NCBI RefSeq assembly: GCF_009909155.2
Contig: NZ_JAAAPM020000013.1
Coordinates: 46,744-110,743, forward strand
Direction: 5' to 3'
DNA: 64,000 nucleotides
Source of the DNA: Flavobacterium undicola
GTDB lineage: Bacteria > Bacteroidota > Bacteroidia > Flavobacteriales > Flavobacteriaceae
The notes under the pieces: model-generated
Database searches by the model: none
What the model was told of the DNA's origin: nothing
The model's input: only the letters and a program-made list of their open reading frames with translations
Translations under genes and position numbers: made by a program
Part shown: positions 8,768-17,778 of the stretch, in pieces
How the letters are laid out: each line of letters begins with the position of its first letter
Position numbering within the stretch: the stretch's first letter is position 1

Positions 8768-10501
8768 TTACAATTGGTATATAACCGCTTCATAAGGTCT
8801 TAACACCCTATCTTTAGCAACACTACCGTAATTATCAATCAAGACTTTTGCCTTTTTGATATTTAAACCAGTATTTGCTTTGGCGTTTTTGGTAGAAAAA
8901 TTAAGCAATACCAATACTTTTTTTCCTTCTAATTCCCGGGTATAGGCGAAAACATCAGGATTGTCCTTGTCTAGTAAGCTGAATTTTCCGTAAATCAGGA
9001 TGGGATGAGTTTTGCGCAATTGGGTCAATTTTCTAAAGTAATTCAAAACCGAATTAGGATCTTTTTCCTGTGCTTCCGCATTGATGAATGTATAGTTTGG
9101 ATTTACTTTTAGCCATGGTGTACCTGTTGTAAAACCGGCATTAACTGTAGTATCCCATTGAAAAGGAGTTCTTCCGTTTTCTCTGGCCGTTTGTTTTTGT
9201 TCTTCTAAAAATGCTTTTAAATCCCCACCGCGGTTTTTTAATCCAAAATATTTGTTTCGGGTATCTACATCATGATAATCCTCTATGGAGTCAAAACGAA
9301 TATTAACCATTCCTAATTCGTCCCCATGATAGTAATAAGGTGTTCCTCGCATGCTCATTACAAAAGTCGACAGCATTTTGGATGATATTTCTCTGAATTC
9401 AGGAGCATCGTTTCCAAATTTACTGACCATTCTTGGTTGGTCATGGTTTGCAAGGAAAATGGACAGCCATCCTTTGTCTTTAAAAGCTTTGTCATATTTG
9501 GAGAAAATCTCTTTGTATTTTACCAAACCAAAATCTTTTACATGCCTTCCAATATCTACACTTTCAAAATGATAGGCCATGTTCAGTTCGTTTCGGTCAG
9601 GATCTACAAAAAGCATAGCATCTTCCGGAGAACTTCCTGCTCCTTCGGCAACGGTCATTATATCATATTTATTGAAAACTTCCCGGTTCATTTCTTGTAA
9701 ATACTCATGCAAATGCGGGCCTACGCCATAATATTTTATGATGTTCTTTTCGAAACCTTTTGGGAGTTCAGGCCAAGTAGTGTCTTTGGAAGCAAACTGA
9801 AAAGCATCCATTCTGAATCCGTCGATTCCTTTATCAAGCCAAAAACGCATGAGATCATAGACTTCATTTCGCACTTTTGGGTTTTCCCAATTTAAATCAG
9901 GTTGTTTTTGTGAAAAATAATGCAAGTAATAAGCATCTGTTTGTGCATCATATTTCCACGCATCACTGTTTACATCAAAAAAGCTCCACCTGTAAGGCGG
10001 TTTCCCTTTTTCGGCAGGCCACCAATGGTAATAATCTCTATAGGGATTGTTTCTGGAACTTCGGGATTGCTTGAACCATTCGTGTTCATCACTGCTATGA
10101 TTGACCACTAAATCCATGATAAGTTTGATGTTGCGTTTGTGCATTTCTTTCAACAGCAGATCAAAATCTTCCATGGTTCCAAAATCGGCCATGATTTCAC
10201 GATAATTACTGATGTCGTAACCATTGTCGTCATTTGGTGAAGTATAAATCGGATTCAGCCATACCGCGTCGATTCCCAAGCTTTTGACGTAATCTAGTTT
10301 AGATATAATTCCTTTTAAATCGCCAATGCCGTCGCCATCGCTATCCTTGAAACTTCTCGGGTAAATTTGATATACAACTGCTTCTTTCCACCATTTAGGA
10401 TTTGTAACTGCTTTGTTTTCTTGTGCATTGATTGGGTTTGTTGACAGCAATCCCAGGAAAAGTAAAGGAAGTGCCATGCATTTTGAAAATTGTAATTTCA
10501 T
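8768..10501 (-). CDS. Exported GH13 alpha-glucosidase / oligo-1,6-glucosidase-like enzyme
   Basis: This 577-residue secreted enzyme hydrolyses alpha-glucosidic bonds in malto- or isomalto-oligosaccharides. An export signal (about 1-26, ending INAQ) is followed by the GH13 barrel with AVVYQIYPRSF (41-51), DLVVNH (130-135), nucleophile Asp232 in GFRMDAF, acid/base Glu286 in TVAEGAG and Asp354 in ANHDQPR, then a C-terminal beta domain. The open frame extends 49 codons upstream, but the ATG at 10501 starts the signal peptide directly, so I take it as the start. A regulator of glycan use lies downstream on the same strand. No SusCD pair adjoins it in this window. The GH13 family is certain; the exact linkage is inferred from similarity to oligo-1,6-glucosidases. 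Confidence 0.93.
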   Translation of the reverse strand: MKLQFSKCMALPLLFLGLLSTNPINAQENKAVTNPKWWKEAVVYQIYPRSFKDSDGDGIGDLKGIISKLDYVKSLGIDAVWLNPIYTSPNDDNGYDISNYREIMADFGTMEDFDLLLKEMHKRNIKLIMDLVVNHSSDEHEWFKQSRSSRNNPYRDYYHWWPAEKGKPPYRWSFFDVNSDAWKYDAQTDAYYLHYFSQKQPDLNWENPKVRNEVYDLMRFWLDKGIDGFRMDAFQFASKDTTWPELPKGFEKNIIKYYGVGPHLHEYLQEMNREVFNKYDIMTVAEGAGSSPEDAMLFVDPDRNELNMAYHFESVDIGRHVKDFGLVKYKEIFSKYDKAFKDKGWLSIFLANHDQPRMVSKFGNDAPEFREISSKMLSTFVMSMRGTPYYYHGDELGMVNIRFDSIEDYHDVDTRNKYFGLKNRGGDLKAFLEEQKQTARENGRTPFQWDTTVNAGFTTGTPWLKVNPNYTFINAEAQEKDPNSVLNYFRKLTQLRKTHPILIYGKFSLLDKDNPDVFAYTRELEGKKVLVLLNFSTKNAKANTGLNIKKAKVLIDNYGSVAKDRVLRPYEAVIYQL

Positions 10502-11335
10502 TTGGTTGGTTTTTAGTTTTTGTTTTTTTAATGAAACCAATTCATAAAAAAGACAAAATAGGTTAGTGGTGTTTTTCAATTGCGAACAAGTAAAGTTAGC
10601 TGCTTTACTCTCCTTAGGTTTTTGCTGTTGAAAAAAAGTAGATTTCAAATCATCTATTTAATTATAAAATTAAAGAAATCAACAACTTAAAAAACACAGC
10701 TAATAAAAAAAAGTAGCAATTTTAGAATTTTAAAAGGTTCATTTACACCTAATCTGAGTAACCAATAGTTTACAAAACAGCTTTTGACAGTTTCAATAGG
10801 TAATGATAATTTTTTATAAACACATAAATTCTATCACTAACGGGCAAATCTTATTTAGAGACATTTTAAAAAAAAAAGTAATCAATTTTTAAAAATCGGT
10901 CATTGTTGATAGCGTGACCCAAAATCAGAGTGAAGATAAACTCAACGAATATTTTGACGAATCAGAGTTTTTGACCTACACCATCAGTGCTCATATAGTG
11001 AAGTATTTTTTTACAAAAAATAGACAAATCCAAGTGAGGAAAACAATAAAACCAATTAATTATAAAATAAAAAGATGGATTTTTAATTTTCATACCTGCC
11101 TCCACGAACAAGGGCTTTTACAAATACTATATTTTCTAAAATCATCTCACCTATTTTAAGAATTAGCTATTCAAGGAATACAAAAACACTGCTAATATTT
11201 TCAAAAAAGAACAACCTAGTAATTGATAATATGGTTTTAATTTCTACATTTGCTCTATTTTTATTTATTCTAAATAGAACAACAGGATTAAACCATAAAT
11301 AAAAAACTATATCTAATCGAAAAATAATAAAAACA
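10502..11335. other. Intergenic stretch between the divergent GH13 and ankyrin genes
   Basis: About 830 bases without a gene I can support. It holds the promoter regions of two divergent units. The right end carries a good promoter (11223-11252). An 81-codon frame at 10914-11159 starts with GTG, has no recognisable motif and no clear ribosome site. I see no RNA gene or repeat. Confidence 0.5.
11223..11252 (+). promoter_or_regulatory. Bacteroidota promoter for the ankyrin-DUF2271-PepSY-ApbE operon
   Basis: TTG at 11223-11225 and TACATTTG at 11245-11252 are separated by 19 bases, which matches the Bacteroidota housekeeping consensus (TTG, about 19 bases, TAnnTTTG). It predicts a leader of roughly 80 bases before the ankyrin gene. 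Confidence 0.6.
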
Positions 11336-12850
11336 ATGAAGAAAAATCTATTTGTTTCGTTTGCATTAGCTGCTACTTTTTTAGCAACTGCCCAACAAAA
11401 AAACTCACTATTAGAGCAATCTTTTTGGAAAACATCTCCTGATGTTGCAACTCTTAAAGCAGAAATAACAAAAGGAAACAATCCTTCTGAAAGTACCAAT
11501 AATGCTTTTGATGCTGTAGTTTATGCCATAAACAATGATGCTCCCACTGAAACAATTAAATTTTTATTAGAACAACCTGGAAACACAGTCAGTAAACCAA
11601 CGCATGATAACCGCATTTATCTTCATTGGGCTACCACAAAAGGAAATGTTGAAATAGTAAACTATCTAATTGCAAAAGGTTCAGATATAAACCTTGAAGA
11701 TAGCCACGGAACAACTCCAATTACCTCTGCAGCTAGTAGTGCCCAAAGTAATACTGCCGTTTATGATGCCTTTTTTAAAGCAGGTTTAGACCCAAAGAAA
11801 AAATATAAGGATGGTGCAAATCTTTTGCTTATGGCTATCCCTAGTGACAAAAACTTAACCCTAAGCAATTATTTCATATCTAAAGGATTGTCTCTTAAAG
11901 ACACTGACAACTATGGTAATACAGCATTTAATTATGCTGCAAGAACAGGTAACATAACTCTTTTGAAAACATTATTAGAAAAAGGAGTGAAATACACTGA
12001 TAATGCGCTTATCATTGCTTCTCAAGGATCTCGTCGTGAAGCGAATACCTTTGAAGTTTATAAATATTTAGTAGAAGATTTGAAGTTAAAACCAACTGTA
12101 ATTTCAATTGATGGAGAAACTGTTTTACACAATTTAGTGCGTAAAGCAAACCAAACTGAAATTATCAATTACTTTATCAATAAAGGAGTTGATATTAACA
12201 AAGCAGACAACGACGGAAATACTGCTTTAATGAACGCGGCGACTGGAAGAGATACTCAGGCTCTCGAATTATTACTTCCTAAAGTAAAAGACATCAACAC
12301 TCAAAATGCAAAAGGAGAATCAGCGTTATCAATTGCAATCCAATCAGGAACTCCAAAAGCAGTAGAACTTTTGTTAAACAAAAAAGCTAACATTAATGTT
12401 CTGGATAAAGACAATAACAATTTGGGATTTTATTTAATTCAATCGTATCGCCCACAAATGATGGGAGGACGTAGCCCTGAATCCAGCAATGCACCTACAG
12501 AAGATCCTTTTACTGCAAAAGTGAAATTACTACAAGATAATGGATTAAACTTGGCACAAGCTCAAAAAGACGGAAGCACTTTGTATCATTTTGCTGTGCT
12601 GAAAAATGATTTAACTTTGCTAAAAAAAATAGCCGATTTAAACATTGATGTAAATGCTAAAAACAAAGATGGATTAACCGCTTTGCATAAAGCTGCCATG
12701 ATTGCAAAAAATGATGCTGTTTTAAAATACTTACTTTCTATAGGAGCTAAAAAAGATATTAAAACTGACTTTAACGAAAGTGCTTATGACTTAGCCAAAG
12801 AAAATGAGACTTTAACCAAAAACAACGTTTCTGTTGAAATTTTAAAATAA
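11336..12850 (+). CDS. Exported ankyrin-repeat protein
   Basis: This 504-residue protein has a signal peptide (about 1-20, ending ATAQQ) and then ankyrin repeats over most of its length; repeat signatures such as DNRIYLHWATTKGNVEIVNYLIAKG, GNTALMNAA and GLTALHKAA recur about every 33-37 residues. Ankyrin stacks bind proteins, so a scaffolding or chaperone role in the periplasm is likely. It is the first gene of a tight plus-strand run: the DUF2271 gene starts 4 bases after its stop. That context ties it to flavin-dependent extracytoplasmic redox chemistry. I know of no defined function for the periplasmic ankyrin proteins found in this arrangement. Confidence 0.9.
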   Translation: MKKNLFVSFALAATFLATAQQKNSLLEQSFWKTSPDVATLKAEITKGNNPSESTNNAFDAVVYAINNDAPTETIKFLLEQPGNTVSKPTHDNRIYLHWATTKGNVEIVNYLIAKGSDINLEDSHGTTPITSAASSAQSNTAVYDAFFKAGLDPKKKYKDGANLLLMAIPSDKNLTLSNYFISKGLSLKDTDNYGNTAFNYAARTGNITLLKTLLEKGVKYTDNALIIASQGSRREANTFEVYKYLVEDLKLKPTVISIDGETVLHNLVRKANQTEIINYFINKGVDINKADNDGNTALMNAATGRDTQALELLLPKVKDINTQNAKGESALSIAIQSGTPKAVELLLNKKANINVLDKDNNNLGFYLIQSYRPQMMGGRSPESSNAPTEDPFTAKVKLLQDNGLNLAQAQKDGSTLYHFAVLKNDLTLLKKIADLNIDVNAKNKDGLTALHKAAMIAKNDAVLKYLLSIGAKKDIKTDFNESAYDLAKENETLTKNNVSVEILK

Positions 12851-12854
12851 TAAA

Positions 12855-13337
12855 ATGAACTCAATACTTAAAACTGTCTTCGTAGGCGCATTTATCTGCC
12901 TTATTTCTTTTCAAGCTACCGCTCAAAGCAGCAAATACAAATGCATGCTTCAAATGTCTAATTATATGGGCGAAGGTGCTTATGTAGTAGTCTCTTTAGT
13001 AAATCCTAAAGGAAATTACGAAAAAACACTTTACGTAATGGGAGATGATAAAAAATGGTACAAAAGCTTGAAAGAATGGCATAAATTCTATTCGAAAAAG
13101 CCTTCAAATATCAGTGCTATCACAGGAGCTTCTGTTACAGGTGGGGACCGTAGCATTACAACTATCGAAATTGATGATTCTAAAATTAATAGTGGTTACA
13201 AATTGCGTTTTGAATCGGCAGTAGAAGATCAAAAATATTATACTTCCGATTTAGAAATGCCTCTTACTACAGCGGCTATGTCTGAAAAAACAGAAGGAAA
13301 AGGATACATTCGTTACGTAAGATTAAGCAAAATATAA
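12855..13337 (+). CDS. DUF2271-family periplasmic protein, candidate flavinylated carrier
   Basis: This 160-residue protein has a signal peptide (about 1-24, ending ATAQ) and the DUF2271 pattern: YMGEGAYVVVSLVNP, KKWYKSLKEWHKFY, and AITGASVTGGDRS at 88-100. The TGAS stretch (90-93) resembles the S-G-A-T acceptor site at which ApbE attaches FMN, which would make Ser93 or a neighbouring hydroxyl residue the attachment point. An ApbE gene ends the same operon, and a membrane NAD(P)H-flavin reductase-like protein lies directly downstream. A periplasmic electron carrier is therefore a reasonable model. The family call is good; flavinylation is an inference. Confidence 0.82.
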   Translation: MNSILKTVFVGAFICLISFQATAQSSKYKCMLQMSNYMGEGAYVVVSLVNPKGNYEKTLYVMGDDKKWYKSLKEWHKFYSKKPSNISAITGASVTGGDRSITTIEIDDSKINSGYKLRFESAVEDQKYYTSDLEMPLTTAAMSEKTEGKGYIRYVRLSKI

Positions 13338-13349
13338 CAGCATAACTAG

Positions 13350-15536
13350 ATGACTCTTTCTTTTTGGCGGTACTCACACCTCGCTTTGGCGGTATTTTCT
13401 TCTCTATTTTTAATCTTAGCATCCGCAACAGGTACTATACTTGCAGTTGATGCCATACAGCAGAAAATTCCGTCTCATCGGGTGGAAAATTTCAACGAAA
13501 TTACATTAGCTCAGTCTTTGCCTAAGCTGCGTAAAATCTATCCCGAAATAACCGAATTAAGTATCGACCACAATCAGTTTGTAACTTTACAGGCTATTGA
13601 TAATGATGGAAACGACGTCAATGCCTATATCAATCCTGCAACAGGGAAAATTATTGGTACACCAACTAAAAAAAATGATTTCATTAATTGGATTACCAGC
13701 CTGCACCGCTCTTTATTTCTACACGAAACAGGACGGCTTTTTATAGGCATTAATGCTTTCCTTTTATTTTTAATTGCAATTTCAGGTTTTGCTCTTGTAC
13801 TCAATAGACAACGAGGTTTACGCAACTTCTTTTCTAAAATTATAAAAGAGTATTTTGCACAATATTACCATGTTTTATTCGGCCGTTTGGCTTTGATTCC
13901 CATTCTGATAATAACACTTTCCGGGACTTATTTGTCTATGGAACGTTTTCATCTTTTCGAAAATAAAGATGAAACTGAAAATAAAACTGAAGCCAAACCT
14001 ACAGCTAATTCAAAAAAAACTTTCGATTTAAAAAATACCTCTTTAGCAGAAGTTACTAAAATAGAATTCCCTTTTTCTGATGAAGCTGAGGATTATTATA
14101 CTTTCGAATTAAAAGACCGAAAAATCGAAGTGGAACAATATTCCAACGAGATTATTTCCGAAGAACAATTTCCAACAACAAAATTAGTATCTGATTTAAG
14201 TTTGGATTTGCACACCGGAAGAGCAAATAGTATTTGGGCTTTTATCCTTGGATTAGCTTCTTTAAATATCCTGTTTTTTATCTATTCCGGCTTTGCAATG
14301 ACTCTTAAAAGAAGAGCCAGCCGCATTAAAAACAAATTCAAAGCTAACGAAAGTCAATACATTTTGTTAGTGGGTTCAGAAAATGGAAGTTCGTTACGAT
14401 TTGCCAATGCCATCCTGAAACAATTAAATGACCAAGGCAAGAAAGCACACCTTGCCCAATTGAATAATTACACGCTTTATCCAAAAGCCGAACATTTACT
14501 GATTTTCACCTCAACTTATGGTCTTGGTGATGCACCATCTAATGCTAATAAGTTTGTATCACTTTTAGAAAAACAAAATCAGCAACAACAAATTAATTAT
14601 TCTGTAATTGGTTTTGGCTCTCAATCCTATCCTGATTTTTGTGGTTATTCACGTGAAATTGATACGCTATTGTCAACGCAAACCTGGACAAATCGCTTTT
14701 TAGATTTACAAACGGTAAACGACAAATCGGCTGAAGAATTTGTCAATTGGATCAAATTATGGAGTACAAAAACCGAAATTCCACTAGCCACCACGCCTTC
14801 TTTATACAATCATATTCCAAAAGGATTAGAACAGCTGATGGTTTTGGAAAAAACAACTATTTCAGATTCTGATCAAACCTTTTTGCTGACTTTACGTGCC
14901 GGGATGCGAAGCAAATTCACCTCAGGTGATCTTCTGGCAATTTATCCCGCTAATGACAACAGAGAACGTTTGTATTCTATTGCAAATAACAAAGGAAATA
15001 TCCAATTGGCAGTGAAATTACATCCTCATGGTTTGGGTTCTGAATTTTTGCACAATTTGGAAGTTGGCAAAACAATTAAAGCCCGAATTATCAATAATCA
15101 TGCTTTCCATTTTCCAAAAAAAGCAACTAAAGTGGCTCTGATTTCCAATGGAACCGGTATTGCTCCTTTTCTTGGAATGATTGCACAAAATAGAAAAAAA
15201 ACCGAAATCCATTTGTATTCCGGCTTTCGCCAAAAAACCGAAATCACAGCTCATTACCAGGATTTTGCTTCAGAAATGAAACAAAAACAGCGATTACATA
15301 ATTTTCATTTGGCCTATTCCCGTGATGAAAACCATCATTATGTAATGGATTTAATTAAAATAGATGCTGATTTTTTTACCAATTTATTAAACGATGGCGG
15401 GGTAATCATGATTTGTGGCGCACTAGCTATGCAGTTTGATGTTGAAAGCGTGTTAGATAGTATTTGCATTGCTAAAAACAACACTACCCTTTCTGAATAC
15501 AAAACAAAAGGACAAATCCTGACTGATTGTTATTAA
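13350..15536 (+). CDS. PepSY transmembrane protein fused to a flavodoxin / CysJ-like NAD(P)H reductase
   Basis: This 728-residue inner-membrane protein starts with a PepSY-type region with four membrane helices (about 8-35, 130-150, 175-197, 290-312) and periplasmic loops. A cytoplasmic flavodoxin domain (about 330-465, with LLVGSENGS and FTSTYGLGDAP) follows, then an FAD domain (RLYSIAN near 530) and an NAD(P)-binding domain (ISNGTGIAPFLGMI, GGVIMICGALAM). This is the domain order of sulfite-reductase flavoprotein grafted onto a membrane module. It should move electrons from cytoplasmic NAD(P)H through FAD and FMN to a partner across the membrane. The neighbours make the DUF2271 protein the likely acceptor. 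It starts 12 bases after the DUF2271 gene. Confidence 0.9.
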   Translation: MTLSFWRYSHLALAVFSSLFLILASATGTILAVDAIQQKIPSHRVENFNEITLAQSLPKLRKIYPEITELSIDHNQFVTLQAIDNDGNDVNAYINPATGKIIGTPTKKNDFINWITSLHRSLFLHETGRLFIGINAFLLFLIAISGFALVLNRQRGLRNFFSKIIKEYFAQYYHVLFGRLALIPILIITLSGTYLSMERFHLFENKDETENKTEAKPTANSKKTFDLKNTSLAEVTKIEFPFSDEAEDYYTFELKDRKIEVEQYSNEIISEEQFPTTKLVSDLSLDLHTGRANSIWAFILGLASLNILFFIYSGFAMTLKRRASRIKNKFKANESQYILLVGSENGSSLRFANAILKQLNDQGKKAHLAQLNNYTLYPKAEHLLIFTSTYGLGDAPSNANKFVSLLEKQNQQQQINYSVIGFGSQSYPDFCGYSREIDTLLSTQTWTNRFLDLQTVNDKSAEEFVNWIKLWSTKTEIPLATTPSLYNHIPKGLEQLMVLEKTTISDSDQTFLLTLRAGMRSKFTSGDLLAIYPANDNRERLYSIANNKGNIQLAVKLHPHGLGSEFLHNLEVGKTIKARIINNHAFHFPKKATKVALISNGTGIAPFLGMIAQNRKKTEIHLYSGFRQKTEITAHYQDFASEMKQKQRLHNFHLAYSRDENHHYVMDLIKIDADFFTNLLNDGGVIMICGALAMQFDVESVLDSICIAKNNTTLSEYKTKGQILTDCY

Positions 15537-15565
15537 ACACTATTTTGAAAAAATTATCTTCTCCA

Positions 15566-16573
15566 ATGAAAATCAAATCCTTAATAATTGTAAGCTTTTT
15601 TACTTTTCTGCTATTTGGTTTTTCTTGTCATTCGCAAGTCTTACGAAAAAGGACGACAATGCTTATGGGAGGACGTTTTGATATTAGTATTGTAGCTCAG
15701 GATTCGCTTTCAGCCGAACAAAATATTGACATTATCATATCCGAAATTAGTCGAATTGAAAATCTAATCTCCGATTGGAAACCCACTTCACAAGTGTCCG
15801 AAATCAACCAAAATGCGGGAATTCATGCTGTAAAAGTGGACAAAGAAGTTTTTGAATTAACTAAAAGAGCTTTACACTTTTCTAAAATTACTAATGGCGC
15901 TTTTGATATTAGTTTTGCTGCCATGGATCGAATTTGGAAATTTGATGGTTCGATGACTGAAATGCCAACTCCAGAAGCGATAAAAAAATCAGTAGAAAAA
16001 GTAGGTTATCAAAACATTATTTTAGACAGCATCAATTCGACTATTTTCCTAAAATTAAAAGGAATGAAAATTGGATTTGGCGCTCTTGGCGAAGGTTATG
16101 CCACCAATAAATGTCAGGAAATGATGCTCGCTAAAGGCATAAAATCCGGAATTGTAAATGCTTCAGGAGACATGAGTGTTTGGGGAACACAACCCAACGG
16201 AAAGCCTTGGAACATTGGCATCACTAATCCGTTTCATCCCAAAGACATCTCAGCAGTTATATCGTTGAAAAATACTGCAATTACCACTTCCGGTTCTTAC
16301 GAAAAATTTGTGATTTTTAACGGCAAACGCTATTCTCATATTATCAATCCTGCAACAGGTTATCCTGCAACAGGTTTGTGCAGTGTAACGGTTTTGGGAT
16401 CTAATGCTGAAATGGCAAACGGTTTCAGTACCTCAGCTATGGTTTTAGGGCAAAAAGAAGCCATAAAACTGCTGAATAAATATCCTGATTGTAGTTTTAT
16501 TCTAATTACCGACTCGGGTAAGATGATAAAATCAAAGAATTTCCCCAAACATCAATTAAAGAAGTACAAATAA
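15566..16573 (+). CDS. apbE: FAD:protein FMN transferase (ApbE)
   Basis: This 335-residue exported enzyme covalently attaches FMN from FAD to Thr or Ser of partner proteins outside the cytoplasm. The family marks are visible: FDISFAAMDRIWKFD, ALGEGYATNKC, GIVNASGDMSVWG, AITTSGSYEKF and YSHIINPATGYPA. A signal sequence of about 22 residues ends near FSCHSQ, and the Cys could be a lipidation site although the lipobox is imperfect. I start at ATG 15566, where the signal peptide begins; an in-frame start at 15527 would overlap the upstream gene by 10 bases. As the last gene of the operon, its probable substrate is the DUF2271 protein. Confidence 0.94.
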   Translation: MKIKSLIIVSFFTFLLFGFSCHSQVLRKRTTMLMGGRFDISIVAQDSLSAEQNIDIIISEISRIENLISDWKPTSQVSEINQNAGIHAVKVDKEVFELTKRALHFSKITNGAFDISFAAMDRIWKFDGSMTEMPTPEAIKKSVEKVGYQNIILDSINSTIFLKLKGMKIGFGALGEGYATNKCQEMMLAKGIKSGIVNASGDMSVWGTQPNGKPWNIGITNPFHPKDISAVISLKNTAITTSGSYEKFVIFNGKRYSHIINPATGYPATGLCSVTVLGSNAEMANGFSTSAMVLGQKEAIKLLNKYPDCSFILITDSGKMIKSKNFPKHQLKKYK

Positions 16574-16590
16574 TACCACACTTTGATAAT

Positions 16591-16675
16591 AGAGCCATAG
16601 GCTCGAACTATTATATAAGGCTGGACTTTAGTCCAGTTTATAAGTCAAAACGCAAAAAAAGAGCCGTAGGCTCGG
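16591..16675. repeat. Cluster of short palindromes (REP-like)
   Basis: Three small palindromes lie between the ApbE and DUF4442 genes: GAGCC/GGCTC at 16592-16604, CTGGAC/GTCCAG at 16621-16636, and GAGCC/GGCTC again at 16661-16673. The first and third are near-identical copies of one unit with different loops (ATA and GTA-like). They lie after the stop codons of two convergent genes and could fold in RNA from either side. Confidence 0.6.
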
Positions 16676-16701
16676 TACAATTTATTTTATACAGCTTGTT
16701 A

Positions 16702-17157
16702 TTATTGCTTTAATTTTATCGTCCATTCAAAATCCATTTCAGAAACCTGTTCTCCTATTTCATTTGTTCCAATAGATTTTAACCAAAAAGTTTGTCCTTC
16801 CCCAGTGGCTATTGTATTCTGGATAGCTGTTTCTATTTGATTTGCATTTTGACATTCAAAAGTAATTCTTCCTGTTGCTTTTTTAGAAAACTTACTTTTA
16901 TTACTCGCAACCAGCATGGCAATATTTCGATTACTGCTTTGTATATGCAGCATCACTAAAGCTCCTGTTGATAATTCGGCAGCCATAGCCTGAACAGCAA
17001 AATACATCGAATTAAACGGATTTTGGTTAATCCATCGGTGTTTTACCGACACAGTACATTTATCAAAAACTATTTCTTTTACCCGCACTCCACAAATGTA
17101 TGCCGATGGTAATTTGAAAAATAAAAAGCGATTGAGTTTTGTAGCTGTGAGTTTCAT
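16702..17157 (-). CDS. DUF4442 hotdog-fold protein (thioesterase-like)
   Basis: This 151-residue protein has the DUF4442 pattern: NRFLFFKLPSAYICGVRVKEI, HRWINQNPFNSMYFAVQAMAAELSTGAL, then a beta-rich C-terminal half. The family has the hotdog fold of acyl-CoA thioesterases and is probably cytoplasmic. I start at ATG 17157 (MKLTATKLN) rather than at the in-frame start nine codons upstream, because the alignment to the family usually begins here. It runs against its neighbours and appears monocistronic. Confidence 0.8.
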   Translation of the reverse strand: MKLTATKLNRFLFFKLPSAYICGVRVKEIVFDKCTVSVKHRWINQNPFNSMYFAVQAMAAELSTGALVMLHIQSSNRNIAMLVASNKSKFSKKATGRITFECQNANQIETAIQNTIATGEGQTFWLKSIGTNEIGEQVSEMDFEWTIKLKQ

Positions 17158-17272
17158 TGTATTGGGTTTTAAACCAATATACAAAATAATTAGTTCCCTC
17201 GATTTAATTTATTTTTGTTAATTTTTTGTTAATATTTAGTACTTTGCAATACACAATACCTGCTTTAAGATA

Positions 17273-17280
17273 TATATTTG
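17273..17280 (+). promoter_or_regulatory. Putative -7 box (TATATTTG) for the DUF4870-PadR-PspC operon
   Basis: TATATTTG matches TAnnTTTG exactly and lies 28 bases before ATG 17308. Its final TTG could be mistaken for a start codon at 17278. The nearest upstream TTTG (17243-17246) is spaced further than usual. Confidence 0.5.
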
Positions 17281-17307
17281 TATAAGAAATTACTATACAC
17301 TATAAAA

Positions 17308-17763
17308 ATGGAAACCAAAAACGAAAAAACCATAGCGGCATTAACTCATTTAAGTGCGCTATCCCAGTACTTTATCCCTTTTGGAAATTTTATTCTTCCA
17401 ATAATCATTTGGAGTAGTAAAAAAGACAAGTCTGATTTTATTGATTGTAACGGAAAGCAAGTAATCAATTTTCAGCTTAGCTTATTGCTTTATTCGATTG
17501 TATTTATTCTTATTGCTGTTCCCACATTGGCAACTGTAGTTTTTAGCAATATGAATTGGAACGAACTACTAAACAATCATTACTTCTTTTGGGATAAAAT
17601 CAATATAGCTGACAATATTGGATTAATAACCTTAGGAATCGTCTCGATAGTGTTAGTTGTTCTATTAAAAATAGCTGAATTTTTCTTAATCATAATCGGG
17701 GCTATAAATGCTTCCAATGGAGAAAAATACAAGTATCCTCTAACGATAAACTTTATTAAGTAA
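17308..17763 (+). CDS. DUF4870 membrane protein
   Basis: This 151-residue inner-membrane protein has the DUF4870 layout: KTIAALTHLSALSQYFIPFGNFILPIIIW near the N-terminus, a second and third helix around 55-80 and 105-130, and a C-terminal GAINASNGEKYKYPLTI motif. The function of the family is unknown. I start at ATG 17308 because the TTG ten codons upstream falls inside the promoter box. It leads an apparent operon with padR, pspC and GIN-domain genes. Confidence 0.85.
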   Translation: METKNEKTIAALTHLSALSQYFIPFGNFILPIIIWSSKKDKSDFIDCNGKQVINFQLSLLLYSIVFILIAVPTLATVVFSNMNWNELLNNHYFFWDKINIADNIGLITLGIVSIVLVVLLKIAEFFLIIIGAINASNGEKYKYPLTINFIK

Positions 17764-17778
17764 AAAAAATGACAAATC

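Noticed and set aside
10914..11159. 81-codon frame starting with GTG in the ankyrin/GH13 intergenic region
   Set aside because: No recognisable motif, no ribosome site, unusual start codon, and it lies in AT-rich DNA upstream of a promoter.
17278..17307. TTG start of the DUF4870 gene
   Set aside because: This TTG is the end of a TATATTTG promoter box; ATG 17308 is better.
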